A stretch of DNA of 64,000 nt from assembly GCF_002251435.1 (NCBI RefSeq), contig NZ_NPJI01000029.1:62001-126000 (forward strand). The letters are read 5' to 3'. The notes below the pieces were generated by a model that made no database searches, was not told the DNA's origin, and worked only from the letters and a program-made list of their open reading frames with translations. Source of the stretch: Prevotella sp. P2-180 (lineage in GTDB: Bacteria; Bacteroidota; Bacteroidia; Bacteroidales; Bacteroidaceae). Shown in pieces: positions 45,572 through 56,526 of the stretch (position 1 is the first letter of the stretch; each line of letters starts with the position of its first letter). Both the position numbers and the translations under genes were made by a program.

Positions 45572-46504
45572 ATGTCTACAATGAAGAAGTTTGAGGAGAT
45601 AGACTATGTGCGCAGCGTGTTGATGGCTATAGTGATATTGGTTCACATAGTCAATTTCGGTACGCTTTATCCTATGTTCAAACAAAGCATGTTCACTTTC
45701 TTCATGCCTGCTTTTCTCATTATCACGGGTTATCTTGTCAACATAGAGAAGTCTGTCGGTGGGTTTTTGAAATATTTCCTTCGTCTTGTCTTGCCTTACG
45801 TTATCATGGTGACGTCGTTTTCTGTCCTGTCGGTTTTCTTGCCGGTGAGAGATGGTCTCACTTCGCTATCGCTCGAGGCAGTGTGCGAGAGGGTGTTTGT
45901 AAGGTCTATCGGTCCTTATTGGTTTTTTTATGATATGATAGTGTGTGGTACGGCTTATTACGTTGTTTTTCGTCTTTTCCCGTCCCTTTCTAAAGTGTCT
46001 CGTCTGTCGCTATTTGCTTTTTCCCTTTATTTGCTTGCTTTTTTTCTGCCTCTTCTCACTCCTGCTGACGCTACGTTATTTTTCATGGGGGCAGTACTGC
46101 GTCAGAATGAAGTGTCCTTTGTAAAGGCTTTTCCGGCTTCTGTCTTCTCCTTGTTGCCATTTCTTGTGTTAATATTTCAGCCTGAGCTGTGGCATAAGTG
46201 GATATGTCTTGTCTTGCCGTTTTTTGCGGTGTCGTTTTTGTTGTGGTGTCATGGCAAGACGCCTGAGCGGTTTCGTGTGGTGATGTGCTACTTTGGCCGC
46301 AACACTCTTCCGGTTTATATCTTCCATCCCATATTTACCATGATGTCAAAATTCTATCTTCCATTGTTTTCCTTCGACAGAAGTGGAATCGTTCATGCCG
46401 TGGTGACTATAGTTGTATGTTTTGTAGGAAGCATAATGATAGCAAAAACTCTCGACAAGTCCGGTCTGTCGAGAGTATTTGGGGTAGTGAAGCTGTTAAG
46501 ATAA
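45572..46504 (+). CDS. Acyltransferase-3-family membrane protein
   Basis: This integral membrane protein of 310 residues, with about ten hydrophobic segments, is of the Acyl_transf_3 family. The opening FEEIDYVRSVLMAIVILVHI contains the conserved histidine of the first helix, and FFMPAFLIITGY follows. Such proteins put acetyl or other acyl groups on envelope sugars or peptidoglycan, taking acyl-CoA from the cytoplasm. It starts 7 bp after cdaA and likely shares its transcript. Its stop converges on sdaA with a 19-bp gap. The acceptor is unknown. Confidence 0.87.
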   Translation: MSTMKKFEEIDYVRSVLMAIVILVHIVNFGTLYPMFKQSMFTFFMPAFLIITGYLVNIEKSVGGFLKYFLRLVLPYVIMVTSFSVLSVFLPVRDGLTSLSLEAVCERVFVRSIGPYWFFYDMIVCGTAYYVVFRLFPSLSKVSRLSLFAFSLYLLAFFLPLLTPADATLFFMGAVLRQNEVSFVKAFPASVFSLLPFLVLIFQPELWHKWICLVLPFFAVSFLLWCHGKTPERFRVVMCYFGRNTLPVYIFHPIFTMMSKFYLPLFSFDRSGIVHAVVTIVVCFVGSIMIAKTLDKSGLSRVFGVVKLLR

Positions 46505-46523
46505 CAGTATTGAGTTTTATTAT

Positions 46524-47738
46524 TTACGAAAGCTTGATGTCAAGAGTAGTAGCTAGGCCGCCTTCGCTTGTCTCTTTGTAAAGAGAAGGAATGTCGTGAC
46601 CAGTCTGTTTCATCACGTTTATCACCTTGTCGTAAGACACACGGTGGATTCCGTCGGAGAACGAAGCGTAGATATTGCTGTCGAGTGCACGAGCAGCGGC
46701 GAAAGCGTTACGTTCGATACAAGGTATTTGTACCAGTCCGCAAACGGGGTCGCAAGTCATACCCAAGTGATGTTCGAGTCCCATTTCGGCAGCATATTCA
46801 ATTTGCGACGGACTACCACCAAAAAGTTGGCACGCTGCAGCCGAAGCCATGGCGCAGGCCACTCCCACCTCTCCTTGGCATCCCACATCGGCACCCGATA
46901 TTGAAGCGTTAGTCTTGGCCACATTGCCCACGATGCCCGCTGTAGCTATTGCATGTATTATCTTTTCGTCGCTGAAATGATGTCCGCGTGAGAGATGGTA
47001 GAGCACCGCAGGCAGCACACCACACGAACCACATGTGGGAGCAGTGACAATAATGCCTCCCGAGGCATTCTCTTCGCTCACGGCAAGGGCATAGCTATAT
47101 ACAAGACCTCTGGTTTGCAGATTGCGCTGATATCCCGATGCCTTGACGTAGTAAGTGCTGGCCTTTCTTGAAAGGTTCAGAGGTCCAGGAAGTCGTCCTT
47201 CGGTGTTGATGCCACGTTCCACCGCATCCTGCATGGCCTTCCACACCTTCATCAGGTAGTCCCAAATATCAGGCCCTTCTGTTATGTCCACATATTCCCA
47301 GTAGTTTCTTCCGTTGTCGTAGCACCATTTCATTATCTCCGTCATGGTGTTCATGTCATAAACGTCGTGCTCCACATGGTTGCCTGCGTCTTTCCCTTCC
47401 GAGAGAGCACCGCCGCCAACGCTATATACGGTCCATTCCTCCATTGTCTTGCCCTCCTCATCTTTCGAAACGAAGCGCATGCCGTTAGGGTGAAAAGGAA
47501 GGAATATTGTTGGTTCCCACAATAAATTCACCTTTGCCACTGGCGATAGAATATCGAGAATGGCACTATCTGTCTGGTGACCTTTACCTGTCGCTGCAAG
47601 ACTGCCGTAAAGTGTCACTTCAAATTCTTTTGCTTTTTTATTCCGTTCGAGGAAAATCTTTGCTGCCATTTGTGGGCCCATGGTATGGCTGCTCGATGGC
47701 CCTTTTCCTATTCTGAATAATTCTTTTAATGATTTCAT
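46524..47738 (-). CDS. sdaA: L-serine ammonia-lyase (single-chain, iron-sulfur)
   Basis: L-serine dehydratase converts serine to pyruvate and ammonia. The 404-residue chain fuses the beta domain (MKSLKELFRIGKGPSSSHTM) with the alpha domain. Candidate iron-sulfur ligands are the cysteines of APTCGSCGVL, CDPVCGLVQIPC and neighbouring segments, matching the single-chain SdaA type. It is the last gene of the long rimP-to-sdaA run, 38 bp after rnhB. Being an oxygen-labile Fe-S enzyme directly behind suf genes is a sensible pairing. It fits amino-acid fermentation. Confidence 0.94.
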   Translation of the reverse strand: MKSLKELFRIGKGPSSSHTMGPQMAAKIFLERNKKAKEFEVTLYGSLAATGKGHQTDSAILDILSPVAKVNLLWEPTIFLPFHPNGMRFVSKDEEGKTMEEWTVYSVGGGALSEGKDAGNHVEHDVYDMNTMTEIMKWCYDNGRNYWEYVDITEGPDIWDYLMKVWKAMQDAVERGINTEGRLPGPLNLSRKASTYYVKASGYQRNLQTRGLVYSYALAVSEENASGGIIVTAPTCGSCGVLPAVLYHLSRGHHFSDEKIIHAIATAGIVGNVAKTNASISGADVGCQGEVGVACAMASAAACQLFGGSPSQIEYAAEMGLEHHLGMTCDPVCGLVQIPCIERNAFAAARALDSNIYASFSDGIHRVSYDKVINVMKQTGHDIPSLYKETSEGGLATTLDIKLS

Positions 47739-47776
47739 AACTTATGTCCAGTGTGAGAATATGGTCATCATCTTGT

Positions 47777-48388
47777 CTACTCTTCCTTAAACACCAATGA
47801 CAGTTGAGTGTCGCCCAAGAGGTTGAAAGTGCGTCGGTGGTAGGGAGTGGCTCCATGTGTTTTTATGGCCTCGCGATGCTTCTTTGTAGGATATCCCTTA
47901 TTTCCTTTCCAGTCATATTGAGGGTATTCTGCATCAAGTTGGCGCATGTAGTCGTCGCGGTATGTCTTGGCAAGAATGCTAGCGGCTGCTATCGACAGAT
48001 ATTTCCCGTCGCCTTTCACTATGGTGGAGTAGGGTATGTCGCGATAAGGTTTGAAGCGGTTGCCGTCTACAATCACTGCCTCGGGCCTCACCTTAAGTTG
48101 GTCGAGGGCTCTGTGCATTGCAAGAATGGAAGCGTTGAGAATATTCACTTTGTCAATCTCCTCTGGAGTGACAATACCTACTGCCCATGCCACGGCCTCT
48201 TTTTGGATAACCTCTCTCAATGCATATCTGCTTTTTTCAGAGAGTTGTTTAGAGTCGTTGAGAAGTTCGTTGTGATAGCCTGGAGGCAATATCACTGCCG
48301 CAGCGAAGACACTGCCAGCAAGACATCCTCGTCCCGCTTCGTCGCATCCCGCTTCGGTCATTCCCTCGTAGAAACAGTTTTTCAGCAT
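47777..48388 (-). CDS. rnhB: Ribonuclease HII
   Basis: RNase HII removes ribonucleotides from DNA and RNA primers. The 203-residue protein carries the catalytic acidic pair Asp16-Glu17 in [12 protein letters not shown], followed by the third and fourth acidic residues in VIVDGNRF and the region [13 protein letters not shown]. The C-terminal end keeps the [11 protein letters not shown] motif. It begins 11 bp after sufS and lies in the same transcription run. Confidence 0.95.
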   Translation of the reverse strand: MLKNCFYEGMTEAGCDEAGRGCLAGSVFAAAVILPPGYHNELLNDSKQLSEKSRYALREVIQKEAVAWAVGIVTPEEIDKVNILNASILAMHRALDQLKVRPEAVIVDGNRFKPYRDIPYSTIVKGDGKYLSIAAASILAKTYRDDYMRQLDAEYPQYDWKGNKGYPTKKHREAIKTHGATPYHRRTFNLLGDTQLSLVFKEE

Positions 48389-48399
48389 AACCTTCTTTT

Positions 48400-49614
48400 C
48401 TAAAACATTTTCACCACTCTCTCTATGCCGTTGGCCAGCACGTCAATCTCCTCCTTTGTGTTGTATAAGGCAAATGAAGCCCTTACTGTGCCTTGTATGC
48501 CGAGGCGATCCATCAGCGGTTGTGCGCAATGGTGACCAGTCCTGACGGCGATGCCAAGTCTGTCGAGTAGTGTGCCCATGTCGAGATGGTGGATGTTTCC
48601 CACGAGAAACGACACCACGGCATCTTTACCCTTCACAGTGCCAAACAGTCTCATTCCGTCGATAGCTTCCAGTCTTTTCATACAGTATTCCGTAAGCTCC
48701 TGCTCGTGGCGAGAGATGTTGTCGATGCCGATGTTCTCAATATATTTTATGGCCGTTGCCAGTCCGTGTGTAGCCACATAGTCAGGTGTGCCAGCCTCAA
48801 ACTTGAATGGCAGGCGCTCGAAAGTGGTTTTTTCGAAGCTCACACTTTCAATCATTTCGCCACCACCCTGATAAGGAGGCAGTTTGTCGAGCCACTGTTC
48901 CTTTCCATATAGCACACCGATGCCAGTAGGTCCATACATCTTATGTCCGCTGAACACAAAAAAGTCGCAGTCGATGTCTTGTACGTCTACACGGAAGTGA
49001 GGTGTCGACTGAGCTCCGTCAATCATGGCAGGCACGCCATGGTCGTGAGCAATTTTCACGATCTGTTTCACTGGGTTGACCGTGCCAAGCACGTTGCTCA
49101 CATGAGCAACACTAACCAATTTTGTGTGCTCGTTGAACATTTTCTCGTATTCCTTAATGTCTAGTTTCCCCGTTTCGTCCATAGGGATAACCCTTATGGC
49201 AATGCCCTTTTTTGCCGCCTGCAGTTGCCAAGGCACTATGTTGGAGTGGTGTTCCATAACCGACACAATCACCTCGTCGCCCTCCTTCATCATCTCCTCT
49301 GTAAACGATGCAGCCACGAGGTTGAGACCCTCGGTTGTGCCTCTGGTGAAGATGATTTCCGATGTCGATGGTGCGTTGATGAATCTTCTCACTGTTTCTC
49401 TAGCCTCCTCATGTAGGTCGGTAGCCTGTTGTGAGAGATAATGCACACCTCGGTGAACGTTGGCGTTGACGTTGAGATATTCCTCTCTCATGGCGTCGAG
49501 CACACACAAAGGCTTTTGTGTAGTGGCTGCATTGTCGAGATATACCAGCGGTTTGTTGTACACCATTCTCGACAAAATTGGAAAATCTTCCCTTATCTTT
49601 TGAATATCAAACAT
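48400..49614 (-). CDS. sufS: Cysteine desulfurase SufS
   Basis: This PLP enzyme releases sulfur from cysteine for Fe-S cluster assembly. Lys225 in [11 protein letters not shown] binds the cofactor and Cys363 in RTGHHCAQP carries the persulfide. The protein has 404 residues and the group II (SufS/CsdA) features. No SufE or SufU sulfur acceptor gene follows. It lies behind sufB, sufC and sufD, completing the SUF set. Confidence 0.95.
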   Translation of the reverse strand: MFDIQKIREDFPILSRMVYNKPLVYLDNAATTQKPLCVLDAMREEYLNVNANVHRGVHYLSQQATDLHEEARETVRRFINAPSTSEIIFTRGTTEGLNLVAASFTEEMMKEGDEVIVSVMEHHSNIVPWQLQAAKKGIAIRVIPMDETGKLDIKEYEKMFNEHTKLVSVAHVSNVLGTVNPVKQIVKIAHDHGVPAMIDGAQSTPHFRVDVQDIDCDFFVFSGHKMYGPTGIGVLYGKEQWLDKLPPYQGGGEMIESVSFEKTTFERLPFKFEAGTPDYVATHGLATAIKYIENIGIDNISRHEQELTEYCMKRLEAIDGMRLFGTVKGKDAVVSFLVGNIHHLDMGTLLDRLGIAVRTGHHCAQPLMDRLGIQGTVRASFALYNTKEEIDVLANGIERVVKMF

Positions 49615-49653
49615 GAGTCATAAATTATCTATAACACATAAAACTACCCAAAC

Positions 49654-50991
49654 CTACTTACATAGCTTGCAACCCTCACACTTGCTGAGTTCACCTCTGA
49701 ACCTTTTCTCCACGAGATGGTGCAGGCGGTCGCGTAGAGGTTCGAGCTTTATTGTGTCGATCACCTCATTGACGAATGCGAATTCCAACAACAGCTTAGC
49801 TTCTTTTTCCGATATTCCCCTTTGTCTCATGTAGAACATGGCAGCGTCGTTGAGTTGTCCCACAGTAGAGCCGTGGCTGCATTTCACGTCGTCGGCATAA
49901 ATCTCCAGCATGGGTTGAGTATACATGCGAGCTTCTCGTGTAGCACAGATGTTCTGGTTGCGTTCTTCGGAAGTGGTCTTTTGAGCTCCCTGACGCACGA
50001 GCACCTTTCCTGCGAAAGCTCCAATAGCCTTTCCATCGAGCACGTATTTGTACAGTTCCTTGCTGTCGCAGTGTGGAGCGATATGCTCGATGAGTGTGTT
50101 GTTGTCCACCACTTGGTTCTTGTCGGCAATGGCACATCCGTTCAGCACACACTCTGCCCCTTCGCCACTTAGCAACAGGTCTGTACGGTTTCTTGTCACT
50201 CCATTATGCAGGGTGATGATGTTATGATTCACTCTGCTATTAGCTTTTTGGTCGATATACAAGTTGCTCACCCTTACGTTTTTCTCGTGTGTCTCTTCCA
50301 TGCAGTAGAGGTCGAGCGAAGCGTTTTCTTCCACGAATGCCTCAATCACCTGTGTAGCGAGGAAGTGTCGGTCGTCGGCGGCATGGTCGCAGAAGAGCAG
50401 TTTTATTTCAGCCCCTTTTTCTACGACGATGAGAACACGCCTGTTAACCATTAGGTCGACATCCGACCTAAGAATGTTTATCACCTGCACAGCCCGTTCT
50501 ACCCTAACGTTTTTCGGTACATATACGAGCAGACCATCTTGAGCGAGCATAGTGTTCAGGGCTGTGATGCCATCGTCGGATGTTTTAGCTAGTTTTGCAT
50601 AATACATTCCGACGAGTTCCGGATTATTTTCGGCAACCTCTTTTAGCGACCCTATTATCACACCCTCCGGCAGTTGCGCCTTTGGTGAGTTTTTGGCGTA
50701 GAAAGCGTCGTTTACAACGAAATAAAGCGACGTGCTGAGGTTAGGCACATCGCATCTGAATGCGTTGTAAGGGTTGACAGGAATGTCGAGTCGTTTAAGG
50801 TTCAAGCCATAGTCAGGTTCGAAGAGTTTCTTCATGTCGGTATACTTATATCTCTCTATTTTTTTCGATGGAATACCGAGTCTTTTGAAATCTTCGAAAG
50901 CAATGTCTCTCGCATTGTTCATCACGTCTGCGCTATGTTCCCTAATCAAAGGTCGACACTGTTCGTATAGTTCAATATATTGATTTTTCAT
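49654..50991 (-). CDS. sufD: Fe-S assembly scaffold protein SufD
   Basis: SufD (445 residues) pairs with SufB and two SufC subunits to form the SufBC2D scaffold. The C-terminal beta-helix core is evident, with the family ending DDVKCSHGSTVGQLNDAAMF and the final basic/Cys-containing tail CEGCKLCK. The N-terminal region is divergent, as usual for SufD. It follows sufC by 16 bp and precedes sufS by 39 bp. Confidence 0.94.
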   Translation of the reverse strand: MKNQYIELYEQCRPLIREHSADVMNNARDIAFEDFKRLGIPSKKIERYKYTDMKKLFEPDYGLNLKRLDIPVNPYNAFRCDVPNLSTSLYFVVNDAFYAKNSPKAQLPEGVIIGSLKEVAENNPELVGMYYAKLAKTSDDGITALNTMLAQDGLLVYVPKNVRVERAVQVINILRSDVDLMVNRRVLIVVEKGAEIKLLFCDHAADDRHFLATQVIEAFVEENASLDLYCMEETHEKNVRVSNLYIDQKANSRVNHNIITLHNGVTRNRTDLLLSGEGAECVLNGCAIADKNQVVDNNTLIEHIAPHCDSKELYKYVLDGKAIGAFAGKVLVRQGAQKTTSEERNQNICATREARMYTQPMLEIYADDVKCSHGSTVGQLNDAAMFYMRQRGISEKEAKLLLEFAFVNEVIDTIKLEPLRDRLHHLVEKRFRGELSKCEGCKLCK

Positions 50992-51007
50992 TTAAAACAA
51001 TCTTCCA

Positions 51008-51766
51008 CTATTCATTTAAAGCGCTTTCTGCCTTTATCCAATCATAACCTCTTTCCTGTATTTCCTTGGCAAGTTCAGGACCGGCAGTCTTCACTATGCG
51101 TCCTTTGTATAGCACGTGTACGACGTCTGGCTTTATCATGTCGAGAAGTCGGTCGTAGTGTGTGATGACTATGGTGCTGGTGTCAGGCATGTGTAGCTTG
51201 TTCACACCTTCTGCCACAATTCTCATGGCGTCGACGTCGAGTCCTGAGTCGGTTTCGTCAAGAATAGCCAGTTTCGGTTCGAGCATTGCCATTTGGAAAA
51301 TTTCGTTTCTTTTTTTCTCTCCGCCGCTGAATCCCTCGTTCACCGACCTGTTAGCGAGTTTGGAGTCGAGTTCTACGATAGCTCTTTTTTGTTTCATGAG
51401 TTTTAGGAACTCGGCAGCAGGCAGAGGTTCTTTACCTTGATACTTCCGTTTTTCGTTTATGGCGGCTCTCATGAAGTTGGTCATCGACACCCCAGGTATC
51501 TCCACTGGATATTGGAAAGAGAGGAAGAGGCCTTCGTGAGCTCTCTCTTCGGGTTTCATGTCGAGCAAGTTTTTCCCGTTGAAGAAAGCGGTGCCGGCAG
51601 TCACTTCATAAAGAGGGTTTCCGACGAGCACAGCCGAGAGAGTAGACTTTCCCGAGCCGTTAGGTCCCATGATGGCATGAGTTTCGCCGTCACGAATTGT
51701 GAGGTTGATACCTCTTAGTATTTCTTTGTCGCCTATTTTGGCGCATAAATCTCTTACTTCTAACAT
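51008..51766 (-). CDS. sufC: Fe-S assembly ATPase SufC
   Basis: SufC (252 residues) is the ABC-type ATPase of the SUF scaffold. The Walker A motif GPNGSGKSTLS, the signature SGGEKKRNEI and the Walker B/D-loop segment LAILDETDSGLDVDAM are all present. The ATG at 51766 follows an A-rich leader. Just upstream (51787-51806) is a 20-nt element that is also found before infB. Confidence 0.96.
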   Translation of the reverse strand: MLEVRDLCAKIGDKEILRGINLTIRDGETHAIMGPNGSGKSTLSAVLVGNPLYEVTAGTAFFNGKNLLDMKPEERAHEGLFLSFQYPVEIPGVSMTNFMRAAINEKRKYQGKEPLPAAEFLKLMKQKRAIVELDSKLANRSVNEGFSGGEKKRNEIFQMAMLEPKLAILDETDSGLDVDAMRIVAEGVNKLHMPDTSTIVITHYDRLLDMIKPDVVHVLYKGRIVKTAGPELAKEIQERGYDWIKAESALNE

Positions 51767-51786
51767 TTTTTTTTAATTTATTTATT

Positions 51787-51806
51787 CAAGTTTCGCATGG
51801 GCTCAA
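51787..51806 (-). repeat. 20-nt leader element, sufC copy
   Basis: On the minus strand it reads AGTTGAGCCCATGCGAAACT and ends 20 nt before the sufC ATG. It differs at one base of 20 from the element before infB. It includes a mini-frame ATG CGA AAC TTG AAT AAA TAA. Confidence 0.55.
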
Positions 51807-51824
51807 CTCCTGTCTCCATACTCC

Positions 51825-53270
51825 TCAACCTACAGTTCCCTCTAACGACACGTTCAAGAGTTTCTGTGCTTCTACGGCAAACTCCATCGGCAGTTTGTTG
51901 AGCACCTCTTTTGCGTATCCGTTTACAATCAGTCCTACAGCCTGTTCTGTTGGTATGCCACGTTGGTTGCAGTAGAAGAGTTGGTCTTCGCTTATTTTGC
52001 TTGTTGTGGCCTCGTGTTCCACTATGGCCGTGTCGTTGTGTATGTCCATGTATGGGAAGGTGTGGGCGCCGCAAAGGCTGCCCAAGAGCAGTGAGTCGCA
52101 CGACGAGTAATTTCGTGCGTTGTCGGCATTGGCTGTAGCTCTCACCAGTCCTCTGTATGAGTTTTGGCTGTGTCCTGCCGATATTCCCTTTGAGATGATG
52201 GTGCTTTTGGTGTTTTTACCCATGTGTATCATCTTCGTTCCCGTGTCAGCTTCTTGGTAGTTGTTGGTCACTGCCACACTGTAAAATTCTGCTTGTGAAT
52301 AGTCGCCGCGAAGCACACACGACGGATATTTCCATGTGATGGCAGATCCAGTTTCAACTTGGGTCCACGAGAGTTTGCTGTTATTTCCTCTGAGGTCGCC
52401 TCTCTTGGTAACGAGGTTCAGCACACCACCGTTTCCGTTCTCGTCGCCAGGATACCAGTTTTGCACTGTAGAGTATTTCACTTCCGCGTTGTTCATCACC
52501 ACAATCTCCACAATAGCGGCGTGTAGTTGGTTCTCGTCTCTCATGGGAGCGGTACATCCCTCGAGATACGACACGTAAGCATCGTCGTCGGCAATGATGA
52601 GTGTTCTTTCAAACTGTCCAGTGTTTCGGGCGTTGATTCGGAAGTAGCTGCTCAGTTCCATTGGGCATCTGACACCCTTAGGAATATAAACGAACGAGCC
52701 GTCGCTGAACACTGCGCTGTTTAGGGCAGCGAAGAAGTTGTCGGTGTATGGCACCACAGTTCCGAGATATTGCCTCACGATATCGGGATGGTCTTTTATG
52801 GCATCTCCAATAGAGCAGAAAATGATACCTTTTTCGGCGAGTTTTTCCTTGAATGTAGTTTTAACCGACACAGAGTCCATGATTGCATCCACAGCCACTC
52901 CGCTCAGAGCGAGTCTTTCCTCGAGAGGAATGCCTAACTTGTCGAATGTTTTCATGAGTTCAGGGTCGATATCCCTTTTCTCCTGCTTTTTCTTCATGGC
53001 CATAGGGTCAGCATAGTACGAAATAGCCTGATAGTCAATAGGGGGCACATTGACGTGTCCCCATTTAGGTTCCTCCATTTTTGTCCAATGTCGGAAAGCT
53101 TTCAGACGGAAATCGAGCATCCATTCCGGCTCATCTTTCTTTTGTGATATGAGCCTTACGACGTCCTCGTTCAGTCCTTTTTCTATTATTTCAGTATGAA
53201 CGTCGGTGGTGAAGCCATATTCATATTTCTGCTCCGCCACTCGACGTACAAAAGCATTTTTTTCAGTCAT
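51825..53270 (-). CDS. sufB: Fe-S assembly scaffold protein SufB
   Basis: SufB (481 residues) is the main scaffold where the cluster forms. The beta-helix core holds [20 protein letters not shown] and the late '[20 protein letters not shown]', as in E. coli SufB. The N-terminus ([16 protein letters not shown]) is standard. It follows infB by 8 bp, which ties iron-sulfur assembly to the translation operon. The gap to sufC is 58 bp and holds the repeated leader element. Confidence 0.96.
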   Translation of the reverse strand: MTEKNAFVRRVAEQKYEYGFTTDVHTEIIEKGLNEDVVRLISQKKDEPEWMLDFRLKAFRHWTKMEEPKWGHVNVPPIDYQAISYYADPMAMKKKQEKRDIDPELMKTFDKLGIPLEERLALSGVAVDAIMDSVSVKTTFKEKLAEKGIIFCSIGDAIKDHPDIVRQYLGTVVPYTDNFFAALNSAVFSDGSFVYIPKGVRCPMELSSYFRINARNTGQFERTLIIADDDAYVSYLEGCTAPMRDENQLHAAIVEIVVMNNAEVKYSTVQNWYPGDENGNGGVLNLVTKRGDLRGNNSKLSWTQVETGSAITWKYPSCVLRGDYSQAEFYSVAVTNNYQEADTGTKMIHMGKNTKSTIISKGISAGHSQNSYRGLVRATANADNARNYSSCDSLLLGSLCGAHTFPYMDIHNDTAIVEHEATTSKISEDQLFYCNQRGIPTEQAVGLIVNGYAKEVLNKLPMEFAVEAQKLLNVSLEGTVG

Positions 53271-53278
53271 TTTTCAAA

Positions 53279-56200
53279 TTACAACTTTTGCTCCACTTCA
53301 ATTTCAGTGAAGGTCTCAATGATGTCACCTTGCTGTATGTCGTTGAAGTTGACGAGAGAGATACCGCATTCAAAGTTGGCAGCCACCTCTTTCACGTCGT
53401 CCTTGTATCTCTTTAGAGCGTTGATGTCGCCTGTGTGAACCACGATACCGTCTCGTATGAGGCGGGCTTTGTCTGTGCGGTGAACCTTTCCTTCGGTGAC
53501 GAAAGCACCAGCCACCGTACCGACCTTTGAGATTTTGTATACTTCCCGCACCTCGACTTGACCAGTAGCCACCTCTTTCTTGACTTTTTCGAGCATGCCT
53601 TCCATGGCAGAGTGTATGTCGTCGATGGCGTCGTAGATTACGGAGTAGGTATTGATTTCCACACCCTCACGTTCAGCCAGTCTCTTTGCCTCCACGGAAG
53701 GTCTCACTTGGAATCCCACAATCATACCCTTTGCCGTTGATGCGAGCATCACGTCGTTTTCTGATATCTGTCCTACTGCTTTGAGTATCACGTTCACCTG
53801 CACTTTTTCTGTAGACATCTTGATGAACGAGTCTGACAGGGCTTCCACCGAACCTTGGGTGTCGGCTTTTACCACAAGGTTGAGTTCGTGGAACTCTCCG
53901 AGAGCCACTCTGTGGGCTATTTCCTCGAGAGAGAGTGTGGTGGCTGTACGTAGGCTCTGTTCTCGCTGCAGTTGAGTACGCTTGTTGGCAATTTCTTTTG
54001 CCTCCTGTTCAGTGTCCATGATATGGAAGGAGTCACCTGCCTGAGGAGCTCCGTTGAGTCCGAGTATGGTAGCTGGTTCTGACGGCAAAGCCTTTTCGAT
54101 GCGCTGATTTCTCTCGTTGAACATTGCCTTGATGCGTCCATGGCTTGTACCTGCTATCACGATGTCGCCCACTTTCAGCGTACCGTTAGAAACGAGCACC
54201 GTTGAGACGTATCCGCGACCTTTGTCGAGCGACGATTCTATGACAGAACCGGTAGCTTTTCTGTTAGGATTAGCTTTGAGGTCCAGCATTTCAGCTTCGA
54301 GTAGCACCTTTTCGAGCAGTTCTTGCACGCCGATGCCCTTTTTGGCTGATATTTCCTGACACTGGTACTTTCCGCCCCATTCCTCCACGAGAAGGTTCAT
54401 GTTAGCCAAGTCCTCACGTATTTTGTCAGGGTTAGCCCCCGGCTTGTCAATTTTGTTGATGGCAAACACCATAGGCACGTTGGCGGCTTGAGCGTGAGCG
54501 ATGGCCTCTTTGGTGGTTGGCATGACGCTATCGTCGGCTGCGATGATGATGATGGCGATGTCGGTCACCTGTGCTCCTCGGGCACGCATGGCGGTGAATG
54601 CCTCGTGACCTGGAGTGTCAAGGAAGGTGATCTGTCGTCCGTCGCCAAGAGTCACGTTGTATGCACCGATATGCTGAGTGATGCCTCCAGCCTCGCCTGC
54701 TATGACGTTAGATTTTCTGATATGGTCGAGCAGCGATGTCTTTCCATGGTCGACATGACCCATAACTGTGACGATTGGAGCTCTGGGCACGAGGTCGTTT
54801 TCGTCGTCGACTTCTTCGCTGACAGCCTCGCTCACTTCCGCGCTTACATATTCAGTCTTGAATCCGAACTCGTCAGCCACGATGTTGATGGTTTCAGCGT
54901 CGAGTCTCTGGTTGATAGACACCATGATGCCGATGCTCATGCAAGTGCCGATGACTTGGTTTACCGGCACGTTCATCATGGTAGCCAGTTCGCTTACGGT
55001 CACAAACTCTGTGAGTTTCAGGGTTTTGCTTTCAGCAGCCTGTTCCATCAGCTCTTCGTTGAGACGCTCTTGCACGGCTTCACGTTTCTCCCTTCTGTAT
55101 TTTGCACCCTTTTTGTTTTGGTTTTTATTGGTGAGACGTGCAAGTGTTTCCTTTACCTGGCGTGCCACATCTTCCTCGTTTACCTCAATAGGCTTTTGAG
55201 GCTTGTTTTTGGCTTTGTTCTTGTTTTTGCCTCCGCCTCCTTGCTGGTTGTTGGCATTACCTTGGTTGTTGGCGTTGCCTTGGTTGTTGCCACCTCTATT
55301 TTTTTTCTTTTTGTTCGACCCGCCTTGGTTAGCTGCAGCTTCTATGTCAACTCTCTCATTATTGATGCGCACTCTTTTCTTTCTTTCGCCATTGTGGATG
55401 GCTTTTTCCTCTCTTTCCTTTCTTCTTTCCTCTTTGGTTTTTTTCTTTGGTCTTGTGCTTTGGTTGAGAGCGTCAAGGTCGATTTTTCCGAGCACGTTCA
55501 CCTTAGGAGCAAGTTTTTTCTCGCTTCTGAGTGTGAATATTTTGTTGTCGTTTCTCGCCTCTTGAGTCTGTTTGTTTTGACTATTATCGATAGAAGCCGC
55601 TGATTTTCCGTTTTGTCGGTTCTGATTTGAGTTCTGATTGGAATTATTGTCCACTTTGGTATTTTTTTGGTTGGATTGCGAATTGCCCATGTCGTTTTGC
55701 ATCGCATCCTTTCCGTTCTGATTTATCTTTTCGCTTTTGACGTTTTCGTTGCTTTCTATTGCCTTTTGTTTTGTCTCGGGCAATATTATATTATTATTGT
55801 CTGTCGTCATTTCGGTTTCGGCCTTTTTGACATTGTCAATGTTGTCGGCCTTTTCCGTAGAGTTTGAATCTGAGGCTTTTGGTGCGTTTTTTTCGTTGTT
55901 GGCAGTATTGTCGTTATTCTGCTTGTTGATGTTAATTTGTTGAGATTTGTCCACCTCGTTGCGCTCAGTCGTATTCCCCTTGTTAAGGCTTTCGGCAGTA
56001 GTCTTAATTTCGGGTTTTGTCTCAATAGCATCAGATGAGGCCTTGGCAGGCTTGCCAATGCTATCAAGGTCGATTTTTCCGAGAGGAGTGTACTTCTGCA
56101 CTTTTTTGACTAGGTCGTCTGCTTTGGTGTTAGAAATTTTCTTCTCGGCTTTTCTTTCCTTTCCTTTTTTAGCAAGCTTCTCAGCCTCATTCTTAATGTC

Positions 56201-56374
56201 CTTGTCGCCTTTGAATTGGCTGACGAGGGCATTATACTGCTCATCTGAAATCTTGGTAGAGAGGTTAGCGTCTTCTGCTATCTCTCCCAGACTTTTCTTG
56301 TTTCTCAGGAAATCAACTGCCGTTTGAAGTCCTATATTCAATTCTGTTAAAACTTTATTTAATCTGATGCCCAC
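53279..56374 (-). CDS. infB: Translation initiation factor IF-2
   Basis: IF-2 places initiator tRNA on the ribosome. The 1031-residue protein has an N-terminal IF2_N helical domain ([20 protein letters not shown]), then about 400 residues of low-complexity Asn/Gln/Lys/Glu-rich linker, a second IF2_N-type element (about 450-500), and the GTPase domain with [12 protein letters not shown] (G1), DTPGHEAF (G3) and NKIDKPGAN (G4). Domains II-IV follow. The linker is longer than in E. coli (890 residues overall), which is usual for Bacteroidota. It sits after nusA with a 152-bp gap and before sufB with an 8-bp gap. Confidence 0.97.
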   Translation of the reverse strand: MGIRLNKVLTELNIGLQTAVDFLRNKKSLGEIAEDANLSTKISDEQYNALVSQFKGDKDIKNEAEKLAKKGKERKAEKKISNTKADDLVKKVQKYTPLGKIDLDSIGKPAKASSDAIETKPEIKTTAESLNKGNTTERNEVDKSQQININKQNNDNTANNEKNAPKASDSNSTEKADNIDNVKKAETEMTTDNNNIILPETKQKAIESNENVKSEKINQNGKDAMQNDMGNSQSNQKNTKVDNNSNQNSNQNRQNGKSAASIDNSQNKQTQEARNDNKIFTLRSEKKLAPKVNVLGKIDLDALNQSTRPKKKTKEERRKEREEKAIHNGERKKRVRINNERVDIEAAANQGGSNKKKKNRGGNNQGNANNQGNANNQQGGGGKNKNKAKNKPQKPIEVNEEDVARQVKETLARLTNKNQNKKGAKYRREKREAVQERLNEELMEQAAESKTLKLTEFVTVSELATMMNVPVNQVIGTCMSIGIMVSINQRLDAETINIVADEFGFKTEYVSAEVSEAVSEEVDDENDLVPRAPIVTVMGHVDHGKTSLLDHIRKSNVIAGEAGGITQHIGAYNVTLGDGRQITFLDTPGHEAFTAMRARGAQVTDIAIIIIAADDSVMPTTKEAIAHAQAANVPMVFAINKIDKPGANPDKIREDLANMNLLVEEWGGKYQCQEISAKKGIGVQELLEKVLLEAEMLDLKANPNRKATGSVIESSLDKGRGYVSTVLVSNGTLKVGDIVIAGTSHGRIKAMFNERNQRIEKALPSEPATILGLNGAPQAGDSFHIMDTEQEAKEIANKRTQLQREQSLRTATTLSLEEIAHRVALGEFHELNLVVKADTQGSVEALSDSFIKMSTEKVQVNVILKAVGQISENDVMLASTAKGMIVGFQVRPSVEAKRLAEREGVEINTYSVIYDAIDDIHSAMEGMLEKVKKEVATGQVEVREVYKISKVGTVAGAFVTEGKVHRTDKARLIRDGIVVHTGDINALKRYKDDVKEVAANFECGISLVNFNDIQQGDIIETFTEIEVEQKL

Positions 56375-56390
56375 GATAATTTATTTTTTT

Positions 56391-56410
56391 AGTTTCGCAT
56401 GTGCTCAACT
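56391..56410 (-). repeat. 20-nt leader element, infB copy
   Basis: The minus strand reads AGTTGAGCACATGCGAAACT, ending 16 nt before the infB ATG. It contains ATG CGA AAC TAA. It matches the sufC leader copy at 19 of 20 bases. Confidence 0.55.
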
Positions 56411-56490
56411 TTGTGGAGTTTTTACGTTTTCTCCCTTTCTAAGGTTGAGTTATAATGCATATTGAAAATAATGAATACTATATTTTTGTC

Positions 56491-56503
56491 TCGCATGTGC
56501 TCA
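56491..56503 (-). repeat. 13-nt core of the same element, nusA-infB gap
   Basis: The core TGAGCACATGCGA (minus strand) recurs 24 bp after the nusA stop, in the same 152-bp gap as the infB copy. Confidence 0.4.
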
Positions 56504-56526
56504 TGCTTTGTGTGAGTTCAACACGC

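Noticed and set aside
54488..55603. Long plus-strand open frame (371 codons) opposite infB
   Set aside because: It is the antisense of the infB GTPase and linker regions; its hydrophobic, Cys/His-rich composition mirrors the opposite-strand codons and no ribosome site or family match is seen.
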